NCBI RefSeq assembly: GCF_004296575.1
Contig: NZ_SAYT01000002.1
Span: 124,001-188,000 of the forward strand
Direction: 5' to 3'
Length of the DNA stretch: 64,000 nucleotides
From: Dyella amyloliquefaciens
GTDB lineage: Bacteria; Pseudomonadota; Gammaproteobacteria; Xanthomonadales; Rhodanobacteraceae
The notes under the pieces were generated by a model. That model did no database searches. It was not told the origin of the DNA and saw only the letters and a list, made by a program, of their open reading frames with translations. This document shows, in pieces, positions 1 to 10,259 of the stretch. Made by a program: the position numbers and the translations under genes. Within the stretch, counting starts at the first letter, position 1, and each line of letters opens with the position of its first letter.

Positions 1-259
1 TCGATGAACTCGTGGAGTTCATGTACATCATGTTGTCGGCGCCATTGACCTGTTGCTCGATGGGCGCGGCGACGTTCTGCGCGATGATGTCCGAACTGGC
101 GCCTGGGTAAGTCGCCGACACCGTGATCTGCGGCGGCGCGATTTCCGGAAACTGGGCAATAGGCAGGTTCAGCATCGCCACCCCGCCCGCCACGGTGATG
201 ATGATGGAGATGACCGAGGCGAAGATGGGACGGTCAATGAAGAACCGCGACATGCTCAT
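1..259 (-). CDS. RND multidrug efflux pump, inner-membrane permease (AcrB/HAE1 type), N-terminal fragment
   Basis: This is the first 86 codons of a proton-driven RND pump; the rest lies beyond the left edge. The product begins [18 protein letters not shown], followed by a first membrane helix, [16 protein letters not shown] and [19 protein letters not shown], the standard start of HAE1-family pumps such as AcrB and MexB. The start ATG (259-257) overlaps the stop of the upstream adaptor gene by 4 bp (ATGA), so the two are translationally coupled. The pump would form a tripartite complex with the adaptor and an outer-membrane channel. No channel gene follows within the window; the NodT-like gene at 15.2 kb is too far away to be assumed its partner. 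The substrate cannot be told from this fragment. Confidence 0.95.
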   Translation of the reverse strand, partial: MSMSRFFIDRPIFASVISIIITVAGGVAMLNLPIAQFPEIAPPQITVSATYPGASSDIIAQNVAAPIEQQVNGADNMMYMNSTSSS

Positions 260-1428
260 TGCGCGCCTCCATTGCCTGCCACCTTGGCGGGCGCAGGCGT
301 GGGCGCATAGGGATGGGGCGCGACCGGCATGTCGGGCGCCAGCTTGACGATGTTCTCCACGATGACGCGATCACCGGGGTGCAGGCCCGAGTTGATGACC
401 CACTCATTGCCATTCCAGCCGCCGGTTTCCACCGCGCGCTGCTTGGCCTTGTCTTCTTCGCCGACGACCCATACGAAGGCGCCGCGATCGCCCTGCTGCA
501 CCGCATCCTGTGGCACGGACAGCGTGCTGGAAAGACTGGCGCCGCGCACCTTGACCCGCACGAACTGACCCGGGCGCAAGACATCATCGGGATTCTCGAA
601 TTCCGCGCGCACCAGATACGTTCCCGTTTCCGTATTGAGTGCGGCATCTGAGAACGAGATGCGGCCGTGCTTGGCGTACTGAGTTCCATCCGCCAAAACA
701 ATGTCGATTTCCAGGCCGCCATCCTTGGGCATCTTCAACTTGCCCGACTGGGCTTCCGAACGGAACTGCAGGAATTCGTTCTCGGACAGGCTGAAGTTGA
801 CCCACATGGGGTCCAGTTTCGCCACGTAGGTAAGCAGGCTGTTGCTGGCATCGATGTACGAGCCGTCCTGCTTCTTGGCGAAGCTGGAAAGCCCATCCAC
901 CGGCGAGGTGATCGTCGTGTAGCTGAGGTTGAGCTGGGCGGTCGTGACGTCGGCACTGGCCTGCTCCACCGCCGCCGCGGCGGCCTGCTGCTGGCCCGTG
1001 GCGTCGTCCAGGTCCTTCTGGCTCAACGCGTTCTTGGCCGCCAGCGGTTTTACGCGATTGAGGTTGGCCTGAGCCGTATCCAGGCGTGCCTTCTGCTGTC
1101 GGTACTCGGCTTGCGCGGCGTCCAGCGCCGCCTTGAAAGGTTTTGCATCCATGCGGAACAACACGTCGCCCGCATGCACCATCGCGCCTTCGCGATACAC
1201 CCGGTGCTCCAGGAATCCGTTGACGCGCGCGCGGATTTCCACCTCCTGCGAGCTTTGCGTCTGACCCACGAATTCAAAGACGACCGGTACGTCCGCCTTG
1301 CTGACCGTGATAACGCCAACGGGTAGCGCCTGCGCGCCACTCGGGGCCGTCTTGTCGCCCTTGCAGGCAACCAGCGCTGTCAGCGCCAAGACACAGAGGA
1401 AGCCAACACCCCGAAATCCCGTCTTCAC
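256..1428 (-). CDS. RND efflux periplasmic adaptor lipoprotein (AcrA/MexA-like membrane fusion protein)
   Basis: A 390-residue adaptor that bridges an RND pump and an outer-membrane channel. I start it at GTG 1428 because GGGGAGG lies just upstream and the product then opens with a lipoprotein signal, [22 protein letters not shown], where LVAC is the lipobox. The longer reading frame upstream has no ribosome-binding site. After the lipid-attached Cys come a barrel-sandwich/biotinyl-like segment ([21 protein letters not shown]), an alpha-helical hairpin rich in Ala, Gln and Lys (residues about 95-160), the second lipoyl half ([10 protein letters not shown]), a beta-barrel ([11 protein letters not shown]) and a membrane-proximal domain. 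It is promoter-proximal in the operon with the pump. No adjacent TetR regulator is visible. Confidence 0.93.
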   Translation of the reverse strand: MKTGFRGVGFLCVLALTALVACKGDKTAPSGAQALPVGVITVSKADVPVVFEFVGQTQSSQEVEIRARVNGFLEHRVYREGAMVHAGDVLFRMDAKPFKAALDAAQAEYRQQKARLDTAQANLNRVKPLAAKNALSQKDLDDATGQQQAAAAAVEQASADVTTAQLNLSYTTITSPVDGLSSFAKKQDGSYIDASNSLLTYVAKLDPMWVNFSLSENEFLQFRSEAQSGKLKMPKDGGLEIDIVLADGTQYAKHGRISFSDAALNTETGTYLVRAEFENPDDVLRPGQFVRVKVRGASLSSTLSVPQDAVQQGDRGAFVWVVGEEDKAKQRAVETGGWNGNEWVINSGLHPGDRVIVENIVKLAPDMPVAPHPYAPTPAPAKVAGNGGAQ

Positions 1429-1605
1429 GCTGTCCTCCCCCCATGAGGGGTTGGTATGACTGCCACGCTCCGGGCTGGCGTTTGCTGGTTGCCTGGTTGC
1501 GCCACCAGGCAACGAATCCGCCTGACCTCATGCCCCTTGCGCACGTCGAGGCGGGAGTGTTGCTCCCGCCTCGTCCCTTAAGTACGCGCTTCCTTGCCGA
1601 CTCCG

Positions 1606-2544
1606 TTATTCAGGCACGGCTGCCTTGCGGAACCAGTCCTGCGTTGCTTTGCCGGGTTTGCCCAGATACTGCTCATAGATCGCATTGACCTTCCCCGTGC
1701 GATACAGCTCGCTCAGGGTCTTGTCCACGAGCAGGCGGAAATCCGCATCGTCCCGGCTCATTGCAAGGGCGAGCGGCTCATAATCGAATACGCGATTCAA
1801 CACGACGAGCTGACCACTGGTGTCCCGCTTGGCGAGATCCAACAGCACATTCCGCTCGGCCACGAAGGCATCGGACTTGCCGTCCTGGAGCTGCTTGAGC
1901 CCGGTCGCCAGATCGGGCACCAGCGAGATCACGCTGTTGACGTTGAGCTCCTCGCGGCGATTCTTCACCAACTGCTCCTGCAGCGACCCCGAGATCACCG
2001 AGAACGTGCGCTGCTGCAGCGCGGCCAGCATGGGCGAGCCGCGCCATACCGGGTGGCTGGCCGTCTGGCCCGTCTCAAGCAGCTCGCGGAATGCGACCGG
2101 CGCATCCTTTCTCACCATCACGCCCGTGCCACTGCCAAGGATGGGAATGGAAAAGCTGACCGTCTTGCGATTGGTCAAGGTAGGCACGGAAGGGCCGCAC
2201 AGCAGGTCGACGCGGCCCTCCTTGACGGCGTTGAAGCGGTCGTCCGCATCGACCGCGACGAACTGGGTCGACAGGTTGGGAAGATTCAACTCGGTCTGGA
2301 TGGCGCTGGCCACGGCACGGCACAGTGCAATGGCATAACCGTCGGGTGTGCCCGAGGAGCCCTGGTAGGTGAATGGATGTGCCTCGTTGTAGAAGCCCAT
2401 GGTCATCTTGCCGCTCGTGCGAATGCGGTCGAGCGTGCTTGGTTGCCCCTGTGCCAACGCGGCCTGCATGGGCACGAGGAGCAGCGCCAGGAACATCCAG
2501 CGAAGAAGATGGTTGCGCACTGCGACACCTTTCATGCTTGACAT
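1606..2544 (-). CDS. Periplasmic amino-acid-binding protein (SBP_bac_3 family), no ABC transporter genes beside it
   Basis: A 312-residue extracellular solute-binding protein of the polar amino-acid ABC family. AGGAGAG precedes ATG 2544. The signal peptide runs to about residue 31 (LLVPMQAALA). The mature protein carries family hallmarks: GKMTMGFYNEAHPFTY at the start, PDGYAIALCRAVASAI, VDLLCGPSVPTLTNRK and DGKSDAFVAERNVLLDLA. Such proteins bind glutamate, glutamine, arginine or similar ligands and hand them to a permease/ATPase pair. Neither partner is present here. Instead the gene lies 37 bp downstream of a PotE-like antiporter in the same direction and probably shares its transcript. It might feed a transporter encoded elsewhere or act as a sensor ligand-binding protein. 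The ligand is unknown. Confidence 0.87.
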   Translation of the reverse strand: MSSMKGVAVRNHLLRWMFLALLLVPMQAALAQGQPSTLDRIRTSGKMTMGFYNEAHPFTYQGSSGTPDGYAIALCRAVASAIQTELNLPNLSTQFVAVDADDRFNAVKEGRVDLLCGPSVPTLTNRKTVSFSIPILGSGTGVMVRKDAPVAFRELLETGQTASHPVWRGSPMLAALQQRTFSVISGSLQEQLVKNRREELNVNSVISLVPDLATGLKQLQDGKSDAFVAERNVLLDLAKRDTSGQLVVLNRVFDYEPLALAMSRDDADFRLLVDKTLSELYRTGKVNAIYEQYLGKPGKATQDWFRKAAVPE

Positions 2545-2581
2545 GTGTTCTCTCCTGAGGCCAATGCGTCGACCAGGCGAT

Positions 2582-3910
2582 CTAATTGCGCACCGGCCCG
2601 GTCGCCGCGCCCGAAAGGAATCGCGGAGCCAGGTAGCCGTAGATCAGGAAGGTCAGCGCCAGGACGATGGTTCCGCCCAGCACGGCCTCCATGCCGGATG
2701 CATAGATGGCATAGGTGCTGTAAAGCATGGCCACCGTCGCCACGAAGGTGTTGAGCTTGAACGTGCTGTCGTTCACCTTGGCCTTGCGCATCATGACCAT
2801 CAGCGCGGACAAGGAGATGATGTAGGGAATGACGTTGGTCACCACGGCGAGGTTGACCAGCACCGCAAACTGCTTGCTCAGGCTGGGCGATGCGGTCGAG
2901 AACGCCAGCAGGGTCTGCACCACGCCCATGACGATCATGCCGATTACGGGTGCCGTCATCTTGTTGATCTTGGCGAAGAAGCGCGGGAACAGGTGATCCT
3001 CGGCGGCGGTCTTGGCCGTCTGGGCAATGGTGAACTGCCAGCCGAGCAGTGAGCCAAGGCAAGCAAGAATCGCCAGCGCGCGAATCACCGATCCCACGCC
3101 GGGGCTGAACATCTGCGAATAGGCCAGTGCGAACGGGCCGGTGGATTCGGCCAGCTCCTTGTTCGGAACGATGCCCTGGATCACGGTCGTCGACAGCACA
3201 TAGATCACCGCGGCGCCGAGCGTGCCCAGCATGCAGGCCATCGGCACGTCGCGCTTGGGGTTCTCCACGGCATCGGAGTTCTGTGCCGCCGATTCCATGC
3301 CGAGGAACGCCCACAGCGTGAGCGAGATACTGGAGTCGACGCCCTTCATCAGGCTCATGCCCTGCGGATTCCATGCCTCGGCGAAGGTGGAGCTCTTGAA
3401 CCAGAACCAACCAATGATGGACAGGCCGGCCACCGGGACGATCACGCCCCATACCGTGATCGCCCCGATACGACCCGTGATGCGCGGCCCGCCGAAGTTG
3501 GCGACGGTGGTAAGCCAGAGCAGCGCAATCACGCCGATGCAGGTAGACATCGGTGACGAAGACAGCCAGGGAAAGAAAGCCGCGAGATATCCCACGGCCG
3601 AAATGGCGATGGCCACGTTGCCGATGGCCAGCGACAGGAAATAGAGGAAGAACGTCAGGAAATAGCCGCCCTTGCCATAGGCATCTTCTGCGTAGGCCGC
3701 CATGCCGCCGGCGCGTTGGTTGAGGAGGCCCGCTTGCGCAAAGCCATAAGCAATTGCCATTGAGCCCAACGCGGTGACTATCCAGGATAGCAGCGATATC
3801 GCGCCAACCTGCGCCATGTTGGCGGGCAGCATGATGATGCCGGAACCCATCATGTTGACCGCTACCAACACGGTCAACTGCATCATGCTCATCTTCTTCG
3901 TGCCGTCCAT
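2582..3910 (-). CDS. potE: Putrescine/ornithine-type antiporter, PotE family (APC superfamily)
   Basis: A 442-residue inner-membrane carrier with about 12 hydrophobic helices. I place the start at ATG 3910, preceded by GGAGG with 6-nt spacing; an extension upstream has no ribosome-binding site. The order and wording of motifs match E. coli PotE as I remember it: MQLTVLVAVNMMGSGIIMLP, GNVAIAISAVGY, TVANFGGPRITG, TLWAFLGMESA, VENPKRDVP, GSLLGWQFTIAQ and VLVNLAVVTNVIPYI. PotE exchanges putrescine for ornithine or takes up putrescine. The usual partner, the ornithine decarboxylase SpeF, is absent here, so the real exchange pair (ornithine/putrescine, lysine/cadaverine or arginine/agmatine) is inferred only by resemblance. 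An amino-acid-binding protein follows in the same direction. Confidence 0.88.
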   Translation of the reverse strand: MDGTKKMSMMQLTVLVAVNMMGSGIIMLPANMAQVGAISLLSWIVTALGSMAIAYGFAQAGLLNQRAGGMAAYAEDAYGKGGYFLTFFLYFLSLAIGNVAIAISAVGYLAAFFPWLSSSPMSTCIGVIALLWLTTVANFGGPRITGRIGAITVWGVIVPVAGLSIIGWFWFKSSTFAEAWNPQGMSLMKGVDSSISLTLWAFLGMESAAQNSDAVENPKRDVPMACMLGTLGAAVIYVLSTTVIQGIVPNKELAESTGPFALAYSQMFSPGVGSVIRALAILACLGSLLGWQFTIAQTAKTAAEDHLFPRFFAKINKMTAPVIGMIVMGVVQTLLAFSTASPSLSKQFAVLVNLAVVTNVIPYIISLSALMVMMRKAKVNDSTFKLNTFVATVAMLYSTYAIYASGMEAVLGGTIVLALTFLIYGYLAPRFLSGAATGPVRN

Positions 3911-4405
3911 CAGTGCCTCCAGTACGTGGATCCGGAGCTCAGAAACCGATCGCGCGGGTACGCGGAATCGGCCGGCCAAACGACTGACACCCAATGTTTA
4001 GAGTTGCATCCCCCAACCCCAGCGGGTATTGCACCCGCGACGAAGAATGGTCGCGATTCGATCAAGGTGGCGTGAAGCATTTTTCGCCAAAAACACCGGA
4101 AGTTTCGCGTGTTTCTGAGATGTAACGCAGGCGAATTATGTTCGCTATTTGGCGCGCGATGTACCGTATTTTTACTTGATAGGCGAAAGATCTTTTGCGT
4201 GAAACGTACTTAAGTACTCGCGCCGATCCGGCGAACGCATCGACTCACACCCCTGATGCGGCATTCAATCCCAGTCACTGCCGGAAACCGTCATTTAGAC
4301 GCCTTTTTGACAGTTCATGGCGATCAACTGGCGACTGGCGCCGCCAGCGCGATGCCGGAATGAAGAGGCTTTCGGGTGCGTGGATTGGTGCGACTTGCCG
4401 GTGGC
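3911..4405. other. Non-coding gap containing the probable leader/promoter region of the potE-like operon
   Basis: About 495 bp between the Usp gene stop and the potE-like start, both on the minus strand. The left part contains a perfect 6-bp hairpin (GCGGGT at 4022-4027, ACCCGC at 4033-4038, loop ATTGC) about 110 nt upstream of the potE-like ATG, within its likely 5' untranslated region. Around 4080-4230 the DNA is clearly more A+T-rich than its surroundings, which would suit a promoter, but I could not assign a convincing -35/-10 pair. No convincing coding sequence is present. Confidence 0.4.
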
Positions 4406-4843
4406 TCAACGGCAGATGAGTACGGGGATGTCGGTACTGACCAGTAGCTTGCTCGCCTGGCTGCCCAGCCGCAGCCGATCCAGCCCGGTCCTGCCATGCG
4501 AACCCATGACGATGAGGTCGCACTGCTGCTTGCGCGCAGCGGCCATGATGGCCATGTAAGGCCGCAGGTCGAATTCGTAAGCGCTATGACACTCCACGTG
4601 GGCCGCCTCGGCGCGCTGGCGAACTTCATCAAGATAGGAGGTTGCCTTGCGCGTGATCTTCAGGGTGCGCTCGTCTTCGGGCATCACCAGCATGTCGGAC
4701 AGGTGCTGGACGCCAGGTGGCGGCTTGATGACATGCAGTGCGAAGACGCTGGAGCCATGCTCAATCGCAATATTGATTCCCAGGTCTACGGCACGCAGAG
4801 AGAGCTCCGAGCCATCCGTAGGCAGCAAGATATGCTTGAACAT
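4406..4843 (-). CDS. Universal stress protein, ATP-binding type (UspA family)
   Basis: A single-domain 145-residue Usp. I use ATG 4843 (MFKHILLPTDGSE) because GGTGAG lies upstream at suitable spacing; an in-frame GTG nine bases earlier is the alternative. The C-terminal part carries the ATP-binding pattern G-x2-G-x9-G-S (MGSHGRTGLDRLRLGS), so nucleotide binding is expected. The family acts in the cytoplasm as dimers during starvation, oxygen limitation or envelope stress. It stands alone between the PotE region and the mutagenesis cassette. Two close relatives lie at 21.9 and 22.6 kb. Confidence 0.93.
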   Translation of the reverse strand: MFKHILLPTDGSELSLRAVDLGINIAIEHGSSVFALHVIKPPPGVQHLSDMLVMPEDERTLKITRKATSYLDEVRQRAEAAHVECHSAYEFDLRPYMAIMAAARKQQCDLIVMGSHGRTGLDRLRLGSQASKLLVSTDIPVLICR

Positions 4844-5119
4844 GTCGCTCACCGTAGGTCAGCAAGACGTCGGTCCCCAAGAGCGGACCTGCCGGGTATT
4901 CGCGGCGGCACCGTCGTTCGGGCGGCCACCAGGCAGGAGTTGCTTGATCGCGGTTTCGTACGGACTGTCCGTGCCCTACCCGGCAAGAACGAACGCCCAT
5001 GGCGATCTACGCGCAGGATCATGCCAGTTCATTTGCGAAGACCATGCATTCAGCTGCGTACCATGAAGTGCTTCACAACTGAAACATCGGGCCGTCATGG
5101 TGACGATCTTCACTGCACG

Positions 5120-8100
5120 TCAGTGGAAATCCCTTGAGCGACTGTCGAGTGCACCCAGCAGCGGACTCAGGTCGATCAGTCGTTGCGCGATGAGATGACT
5201 GACGCCATCCACCTGTTCCCAACGACCATCCACTCCCATCAGGCGCGCCTCCAGATAGATCTGGCGCTGGCGTTCCGCGACATGGCTCCACACCACCACG
5301 TTGATGGGACCGAATTCGTCTTCCAGGGTGATGAAGGTGACGCCGCTCGCGGTCTGCGGCCTCTGGCGCTGGGTGACCAGGCCGGCCGCGCGTACATGAC
5401 TCTCATGCGGCCGCGCATGCAGCGCGCGCGAATCCAGGCAGCGCACTGCACGCAAACGCGAACGGATCTGCTGTAGCGGATGCGGACCAAGGCTGAGGCC
5501 GACGCGCGCATAGTCCGCCAGGGTATTTTCTGCCTGCGATGGCGGCGGCAGCACCACTGCCTCTTCCGTCGGGCTGGCATGACCAAACAAGGGGAGCTGA
5601 GGCTCGATGCCAGCCATGGCCCAGCGCGCACGATGGCGATGCCCGGCCAGGCCGCGCAAGGCGCCGGCATCAGCGAGAACTTCCTGATGATGCCGATCGA
5701 GTCCCGTGCGCGCGCAAAGATCGGTGACATCCAGGAACGCATGCCGAGTGCGCGCAGCCACCAGTCGATGCCCTGCGTCCTCGCGGCAGCCGCGCACCTG
5801 GCGAAAGCCGAGCCGGATGGCGTAACCGCCATTCGATGCGCGATCAGGCTCCAGCAGGTTGTCCCATGCGCTGTATCGCACATCGACCGGACGCACGCCC
5901 ACGCCGTGACGCTGCGCATCCTGCACCAGTTGACTGGGTCCGTAGAAACCCATGGGTTGCGCATTGAGCAGTGCGCACAGGAAGGCGGCCGGGTAATGGC
6001 ATTTCAACCAGCTGCTGATGTAGGCGATCTGCGCGAAGCTCGCGGCGTGGCTTTCGGGAAACCCGTAGGAACCAAAGCCCTTGATCTGCTCGAAGATGCG
6101 ATCGGCGAACTCCTGCGTGTAGCCGTTGGCCAGAAAACCCCGCTGCAGTTCGTCGCGATGTTTCTCCATGCCGCCATGGCGTTTCCAGGCCGCCATGGCG
6201 CGTCGCAAGGCATCCGCCTTGTCCGCTGAATAACCGGCCGCCACCATGGCCAGGCGCATGACTTGCTCCTGAAACAAGGGAACGCCCAGGGTGCGGCCGA
6301 GTACGCCGCGCAATGCATCGGAGGGGTAAGTCTCCTCTTCCTCGCCTCGTTTGCGCCGGAGGTAGGGATGCACCATGCCACCCTGGATGGGCCCCGGCCG
6401 CACGATGGCGACCTGGATCACCAGGTCATAGAAGGTCGTCGGCTGATGCCTGGGGAGCATCGCCATCTGCGCGCGGCTCTCGATCTGGAACACGCCGACG
6501 GTGTCGGCGCGACGGATCATCTTGAACGTGTCCTCATCGCTTGGATCCTTGCCGATCGTCGCCATGGTCAGGTCGCGATCATGGTGTGAGCGCAGCAGGT
6601 CCAGGCACTTGCGGACACAGGTGAGCATGCCCAGCGCCAGGCAGTCGACCTTGAGCAGACCCATGGTGTCGAGGTCGTTCTTGTCCCACTGGATGATGGT
6701 GCGATCGGCCATGGCTGCGTTTTCCACCGGCACCAGATGCGAGAGCGGCTGGTCCGATATGACGAAGCCGCCGACGTGCTGCGAGAGGTGCCGCGGGAAA
6801 TCCAGCAGCTCGCTCGTAAGCTGCAGTACGCGGTGGATCAGCGGGCTGGCAGGATCAAAACCGCGCTCGAGAAGGCGGTCGGCCAGCGCGTCTTCACCGT
6901 CCCACCACGCGAATATCTTGGACAGCAGATCGATCTGGTCCATGGGCAGGCCAAGTGCCCGCGCCACGTCACGCACCGCGCTCTTGCCTCGGTAGCTGAT
7001 CACGGTGGCGGCGAGTGCGGCGCGGTCCCGCCCGTATTTTTCATAGATGTGCTGGATGACCTCTTCGCGCCGCTCGTGCTCGAAGTCGATATCGATATCC
7101 GGCGGCTCCTTGCGACTCGCGGAGATAAATCGCTCGATCAGCAGCTCGGTGGTTTCCGGGTTCACCTCGGTCACGCCAAGCGCAAAGCACACGGCGGAAT
7201 TGGCCGCCGAGCCCCGGCCCTGGCAAAGGATGTCCCTGCTGCGCGCGAAGCTCACGATCTCCTGCACGGTCAGAAAGTATGGCTCGTACCCGAGCGTCGC
7301 GATGAGAGCCAGTTCCTTGTCGATGGCATGGCGCACCTTGCACGGGATGCCTTGCGGCCAGCGCCGACCAATGCCCTCATCGGTCAGCTGCCTCAGCCAG
7401 GTGGTGGCGGTATGGTCTGCCGGCACCAGCTCGGAGGGATAGCGATACTTCAGGTCGTCGAGCTTGAACGTGCAGCGTGCAGCGATGCGCACGCTCTCTT
7501 CCATCAAATCGGCGGGATAGATGGCCGACAGTGCGTCGCGTTTCCTGAGATGCCGTTCGCCATTGCGAAACAGCAGCGCGCCGGCTTCGGCTACCGTGCA
7601 ACGCAGACGGGTGGCGGTGAGCACGTCCTGCAGCGCGCGCCGGCGGCGTACATGCATGTGTACATCACCGGTTGCGACGCACGGCATGTCCAGCGTGCGG
7701 CCCAACGCCTCCAGTGCTTGCCGTCGTCGCGTATCGTCGGGGCCGCGATGCAGCTCCACGGCGATCCACGAGCGGCCATCGAACAGCGAGCGGACCCAGG
7801 TGCCATGTTCCGGATCGGGATCCTCGCCGGGAAACCACAAGGCCAGCGTGCCAGGCAGGCCGCTGACGAAATCCGCCCGCGTCACGCAGTAGCTGCCCTT
7901 GTCCGCGGCGCGCCGGCCGCGCGTGATCAGCGCGCACAGGGCAACGTAGCCATCCAGGTTCTCGCACAGCAGCACCAGCTTCGGGCCGTCCTCCAGCTGT
8001 AATTCGGCGCCGACGATCAGGGCTACGCCGGTTTCGCGCGAGGCCTCCAGTGCGCGCACGATGCCAGCCAGCGAGCACTCGTCGGTAATCGCCAGGGCGC

Positions 8101-8203
8101 GGTAGCCGCAGTCCTTCGCCCGCGCGAACAACTCGAGTGCGCTCGACGCGCCGCGCTGGAACGAGAAGTTGGACAGGCAATGCAGCTCGGCGTAGTCGTT
8201 CAT
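5120..8203 (-). CDS. dnaE2: Error-prone DNA polymerase III alpha subunit DnaE2 (ImuC)
   Basis: A 1027-residue C-family polymerase, shorter than the replicative DnaE and typical of DnaE2. The start ATG 8203 overlaps the imuB stop by 4 bp. In order: an N-terminal PHP domain beginning [15 protein letters not shown] (the altered PHP typical of DnaE2); a palm with catalytic acidic motif PDIDIDF (around residue 390) and a further aspartate in [12 protein letters not shown]; a fingers/tau-binding region; and a C-terminal OB fold ([29 protein letters not shown]). In the known mutasome, DnaE2 extends across lesions with ImuB docked on the beta clamp and ImuA assisting. It is the last gene of a four-gene minus-strand operon, and its expression should be DNA-damage inducible. 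Confidence 0.97.
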   Translation of the reverse strand: MNDYAELHCLSNFSFQRGASSALELFARAKDCGYRALAITDECSLAGIVRALEASRETGVALIVGAELQLEDGPKLVLLCENLDGYVALCALITRGRRAADKGSYCVTRADFVSGLPGTLALWFPGEDPDPEHGTWVRSLFDGRSWIAVELHRGPDDTRRRQALEALGRTLDMPCVATGDVHMHVRRRRALQDVLTATRLRCTVAEAGALLFRNGERHLRKRDALSAIYPADLMEESVRIAARCTFKLDDLKYRYPSELVPADHTATTWLRQLTDEGIGRRWPQGIPCKVRHAIDKELALIATLGYEPYFLTVQEIVSFARSRDILCQGRGSAANSAVCFALGVTEVNPETTELLIERFISASRKEPPDIDIDFEHERREEVIQHIYEKYGRDRAALAATVISYRGKSAVRDVARALGLPMDQIDLLSKIFAWWDGEDALADRLLERGFDPASPLIHRVLQLTSELLDFPRHLSQHVGGFVISDQPLSHLVPVENAAMADRTIIQWDKNDLDTMGLLKVDCLALGMLTCVRKCLDLLRSHHDRDLTMATIGKDPSDEDTFKMIRRADTVGVFQIESRAQMAMLPRHQPTTFYDLVIQVAIVRPGPIQGGMVHPYLRRKRGEEEETYPSDALRGVLGRTLGVPLFQEQVMRLAMVAAGYSADKADALRRAMAAWKRHGGMEKHRDELQRGFLANGYTQEFADRIFEQIKGFGSYGFPESHAASFAQIAYISSWLKCHYPAAFLCALLNAQPMGFYGPSQLVQDAQRHGVGVRPVDVRYSAWDNLLEPDRASNGGYAIRLGFRQVRGCREDAGHRLVAARTRHAFLDVTDLCARTGLDRHHQEVLADAGALRGLAGHRHRARWAMAGIEPQLPLFGHASPTEEAVVLPPPSQAENTLADYARVGLSLGPHPLQQIRSRLRAVRCLDSRALHARPHESHVRAAGLVTQRQRPQTASGVTFITLEDEFGPINVVVWSHVAERQRQIYLEARLMGVDGRWEQVDGVSHLIAQRLIDLSPLLGALDSRSRDFH

Positions 8204-9612
8204 GCGAACCATCCGTGCAGCATCCACGCGCCCTGCTCGCCCGGCGCGCAATACACCCAGGCACACTGCCCCTGTGCCGTGCGTACCACGTAGTAGTCAC
8301 GACGCAGGTCGCCGCCGTCCCACCAGCCTGTTTCGATGCGTTCGGGGCCCGCCAGGATTTCCGGCGGCGGGCCGCGCAACGGAAGCGGTGTATCCAGCAG
8401 CCAGGAGGGGCGCCGTCGCGTCTCGGGTGTCGGCGCTTCCTTGATATGGAGCGCCGACGTCTGTGCCCGCTCGGGCCGCGGATCGACCGTGCGATGCAGG
8501 CGCTGCACCGCATGCTCGCCCAGGCGGGAACGCAGGCGTTCGCGCAACTGATCCAGTGGCATGGCATGCGCGGGCCGGGCATCAAACAGATCGCGCCCCG
8601 CGGGCACAAAGGGAGGCAGGTCCGGTGCGAGTAACTGCATGGCCACCACCGGCTGCGGCAAGGCCTGGCGCTCCAGTCGGCCACGGGCGCAATCAAACAG
8701 CAGCGCGGCGTCGCGGGCGGCAGCCAGCATGCCCACGGGTACGCGGGTGGGCGGCAGGCTGCGATGCTCCAGCACCAGTTCGAAACGCTGCACGCCACCA
8801 TCGCGGCCAGCGAGATACGTCGCCAGGTCTCCCGTCAGGCGACGCAGCGGGAACATCAGGGCCTCGACGTGCTCGATCTCGTGCGTCCACTCCATGCGCT
8901 GCTCGAACGCATCGGGCGGCCGATAGCTGTCCATCTGCGATGGCTGCTCACCAATGAGGCGATCCAGCTGCAACACCAGCTCGCTGCCGAAGCGCCGCTG
9001 CAGGCCTGCACGCGGCATCGACAGCAGCTGCCCCAGCGTGCGGATGCCCATCGAAGAAAGCGCGTCGGCCGCACCGCCGGGAAGGCGCGCATGCGTCACG
9101 GAAATGGGCGAAAGCGCGCCACGCAACGCGGATGGCGTCATCACGGCAATGCCGTTCTCGACCCCGGCCAGTACGTAGGCCGCCTGCGGTGTAGGCGCCA
9201 GGGCGATGCGATGACGGAAGCCTAGCGCGGCCAAGTCGCCGCGCAACTGTGCTTCGAATGTCGGCCATGGTCCGAACAAGCCCAGGCTGCGACTCACCTC
9301 CAGCACGACGGCATGCGCAAACAGGCCGACTTCAGCGCTGTAGCGATACGCCCAGGCCGCAAGCAGGCGATGCCAGTACATCTCGTCGCCGGCGTCGTAT
9401 TCGAGCATGGCGAAGCAATGCAGCATCGCCTGCGCGGCAGCCAGCCGTTGTCCTCGATACAGGCCTGCAGCTCGCGCGCTGGTGTTTGCCGCATGTACGA
9501 CACGCTGCTGCGCCGGACCGCTGACGAGCACCAGCGGCTCCTCCGAGGGAGGGCGTCGCCGGAGGACACCGTCCAGCGCCAATTGCGGCAGCAATATGCA
9601 GGCCCACAACAT
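8200..9612 (-). CDS. imuB: ImuB, Y-family polymerase-like protein of the mutasome
   Basis: A 470-residue Y-family relative starting [14 protein letters not shown]. The fold elements are present: the [25 protein letters not shown] segment, helix-hairpin-helix regions around [23 protein letters not shown], and the long C-terminal extension typical of ImuB. The acidic active-site region that reads D-E in Pol IV reads [11 protein letters not shown] here, consistent with ImuB being a catalytically dead scaffold that recruits DnaE2 to the beta clamp. It overlaps dnaE2 by 4 bp and lies 12 bp downstream of imuA. A beta-clamp-binding motif is expected in the C-terminal half but I did not assign one with certainty. 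Confidence 0.95.
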   Translation of the reverse strand: MLWACILLPQLALDGVLRRRPPSEEPLVLVSGPAQQRVVHAANTSARAAGLYRGQRLAAAQAMLHCFAMLEYDAGDEMYWHRLLAAWAYRYSAEVGLFAHAVVLEVSRSLGLFGPWPTFEAQLRGDLAALGFRHRIALAPTPQAAYVLAGVENGIAVMTPSALRGALSPISVTHARLPGGAADALSSMGIRTLGQLLSMPRAGLQRRFGSELVLQLDRLIGEQPSQMDSYRPPDAFEQRMEWTHEIEHVEALMFPLRRLTGDLATYLAGRDGGVQRFELVLEHRSLPPTRVPVGMLAAARDAALLFDCARGRLERQALPQPVVAMQLLAPDLPPFVPAGRDLFDARPAHAMPLDQLRERLRSRLGEHAVQRLHRTVDPRPERAQTSALHIKEAPTPETRRRPSWLLDTPLPLRGPPPEILAGPERIETGWWDGGDLRRDYYVVRTAQGQCAWVYCAPGEQGAWMLHGWFA

Positions 9613-9624
9613 GATGTCGCCTCG

Positions 9625-10248
9625 TCACGACCAGCCGGCGGCCAGCGGCACGGCCTGCGCCGGCGGATTGCCGCCACGGCATTTGCGGATGCGTACCCGC
9701 GGCGCAGGATGGCTTTCCAGCTCCAGGCGCAACGCAGCCGGCGAAGCCTGCACTGCATGGCGATGATCACGAAACACGAAGGCCAGCGCCCTGCCCGTAT
9801 CCGCGGCCAGCTGCAGCCGGCGCAACGCGCGCTCATCGGCCTGGGCTGGCCATGCCAGCACGGCGGCGCAACTGCCCGAACGCAGGCATTGCTCAGCCGC
9901 CCACATCACGTCGCGCGCACCGGCCTGCACGATATCCACGTTCGACATCACCACGCCGCGCGCCTCCCAGCCTGCGACGCAAGGCACGTAAGGCGGTGCG
10001 ATCACCATCACGTTGCGTGCCGCCTGCGTCATGCGCGCCAGCGTGGGCAATACCAGCTGCAATTCGCCGATGCCATCGAGCGGCAGCAGGATTTCGGTCA
10101 ATGCATGATCGGGCCAGCCGCCGGTGGGCAATGCGGCGTCCAAGGTCGGCCAGCCGGTCGATTCACTGCTACCCGGCAGGCTCGCGGCTCGCCCCTGCCA
10201 CACCTGGCGGGTGTGGATGAGGGTGTCGAGCGCGACGAGCTGGCCCAT
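9625..10248 (-). CDS. imuA: ImuA, RecA-like accessory protein of the mutasome (SulA-like family)
   Basis: A 207-residue protein. I start it at ATG 10248 (MGQLVALDTLIHTRQVWQG), preceded by AAGG; the extension upstream overlaps the previous gene and lacks support. ImuA is a RecA-fold protein without a full ATPase site. Here GWPTLDAALPTGGWPDHALTEIL and the region around VLPTLARMTQAARNVMVIAPPYVP show the family pattern, and the C-terminus is the typical Arg/Pro-rich tail (RVRIRKCRGGNPPAQ). It is known to be required for ImuB/DnaE2-dependent damage mutagenesis. It sits 11 bp after the UmuD-like gene and 12 bp before imuB, so the four genes form one transcription unit. Confidence 0.93.
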   Translation of the reverse strand: MGQLVALDTLIHTRQVWQGRAASLPGSSESTGWPTLDAALPTGGWPDHALTEILLPLDGIGELQLVLPTLARMTQAARNVMVIAPPYVPCVAGWEARGVVMSNVDIVQAGARDVMWAAEQCLRSGSCAAVLAWPAQADERALRRLQLAADTGRALAFVFRDHRHAVQASPAALRLELESHPAPRVRIRKCRGGNPPAQAVPLAAGWS

Positions 10249-10259
10249 GGCGGCAACCT

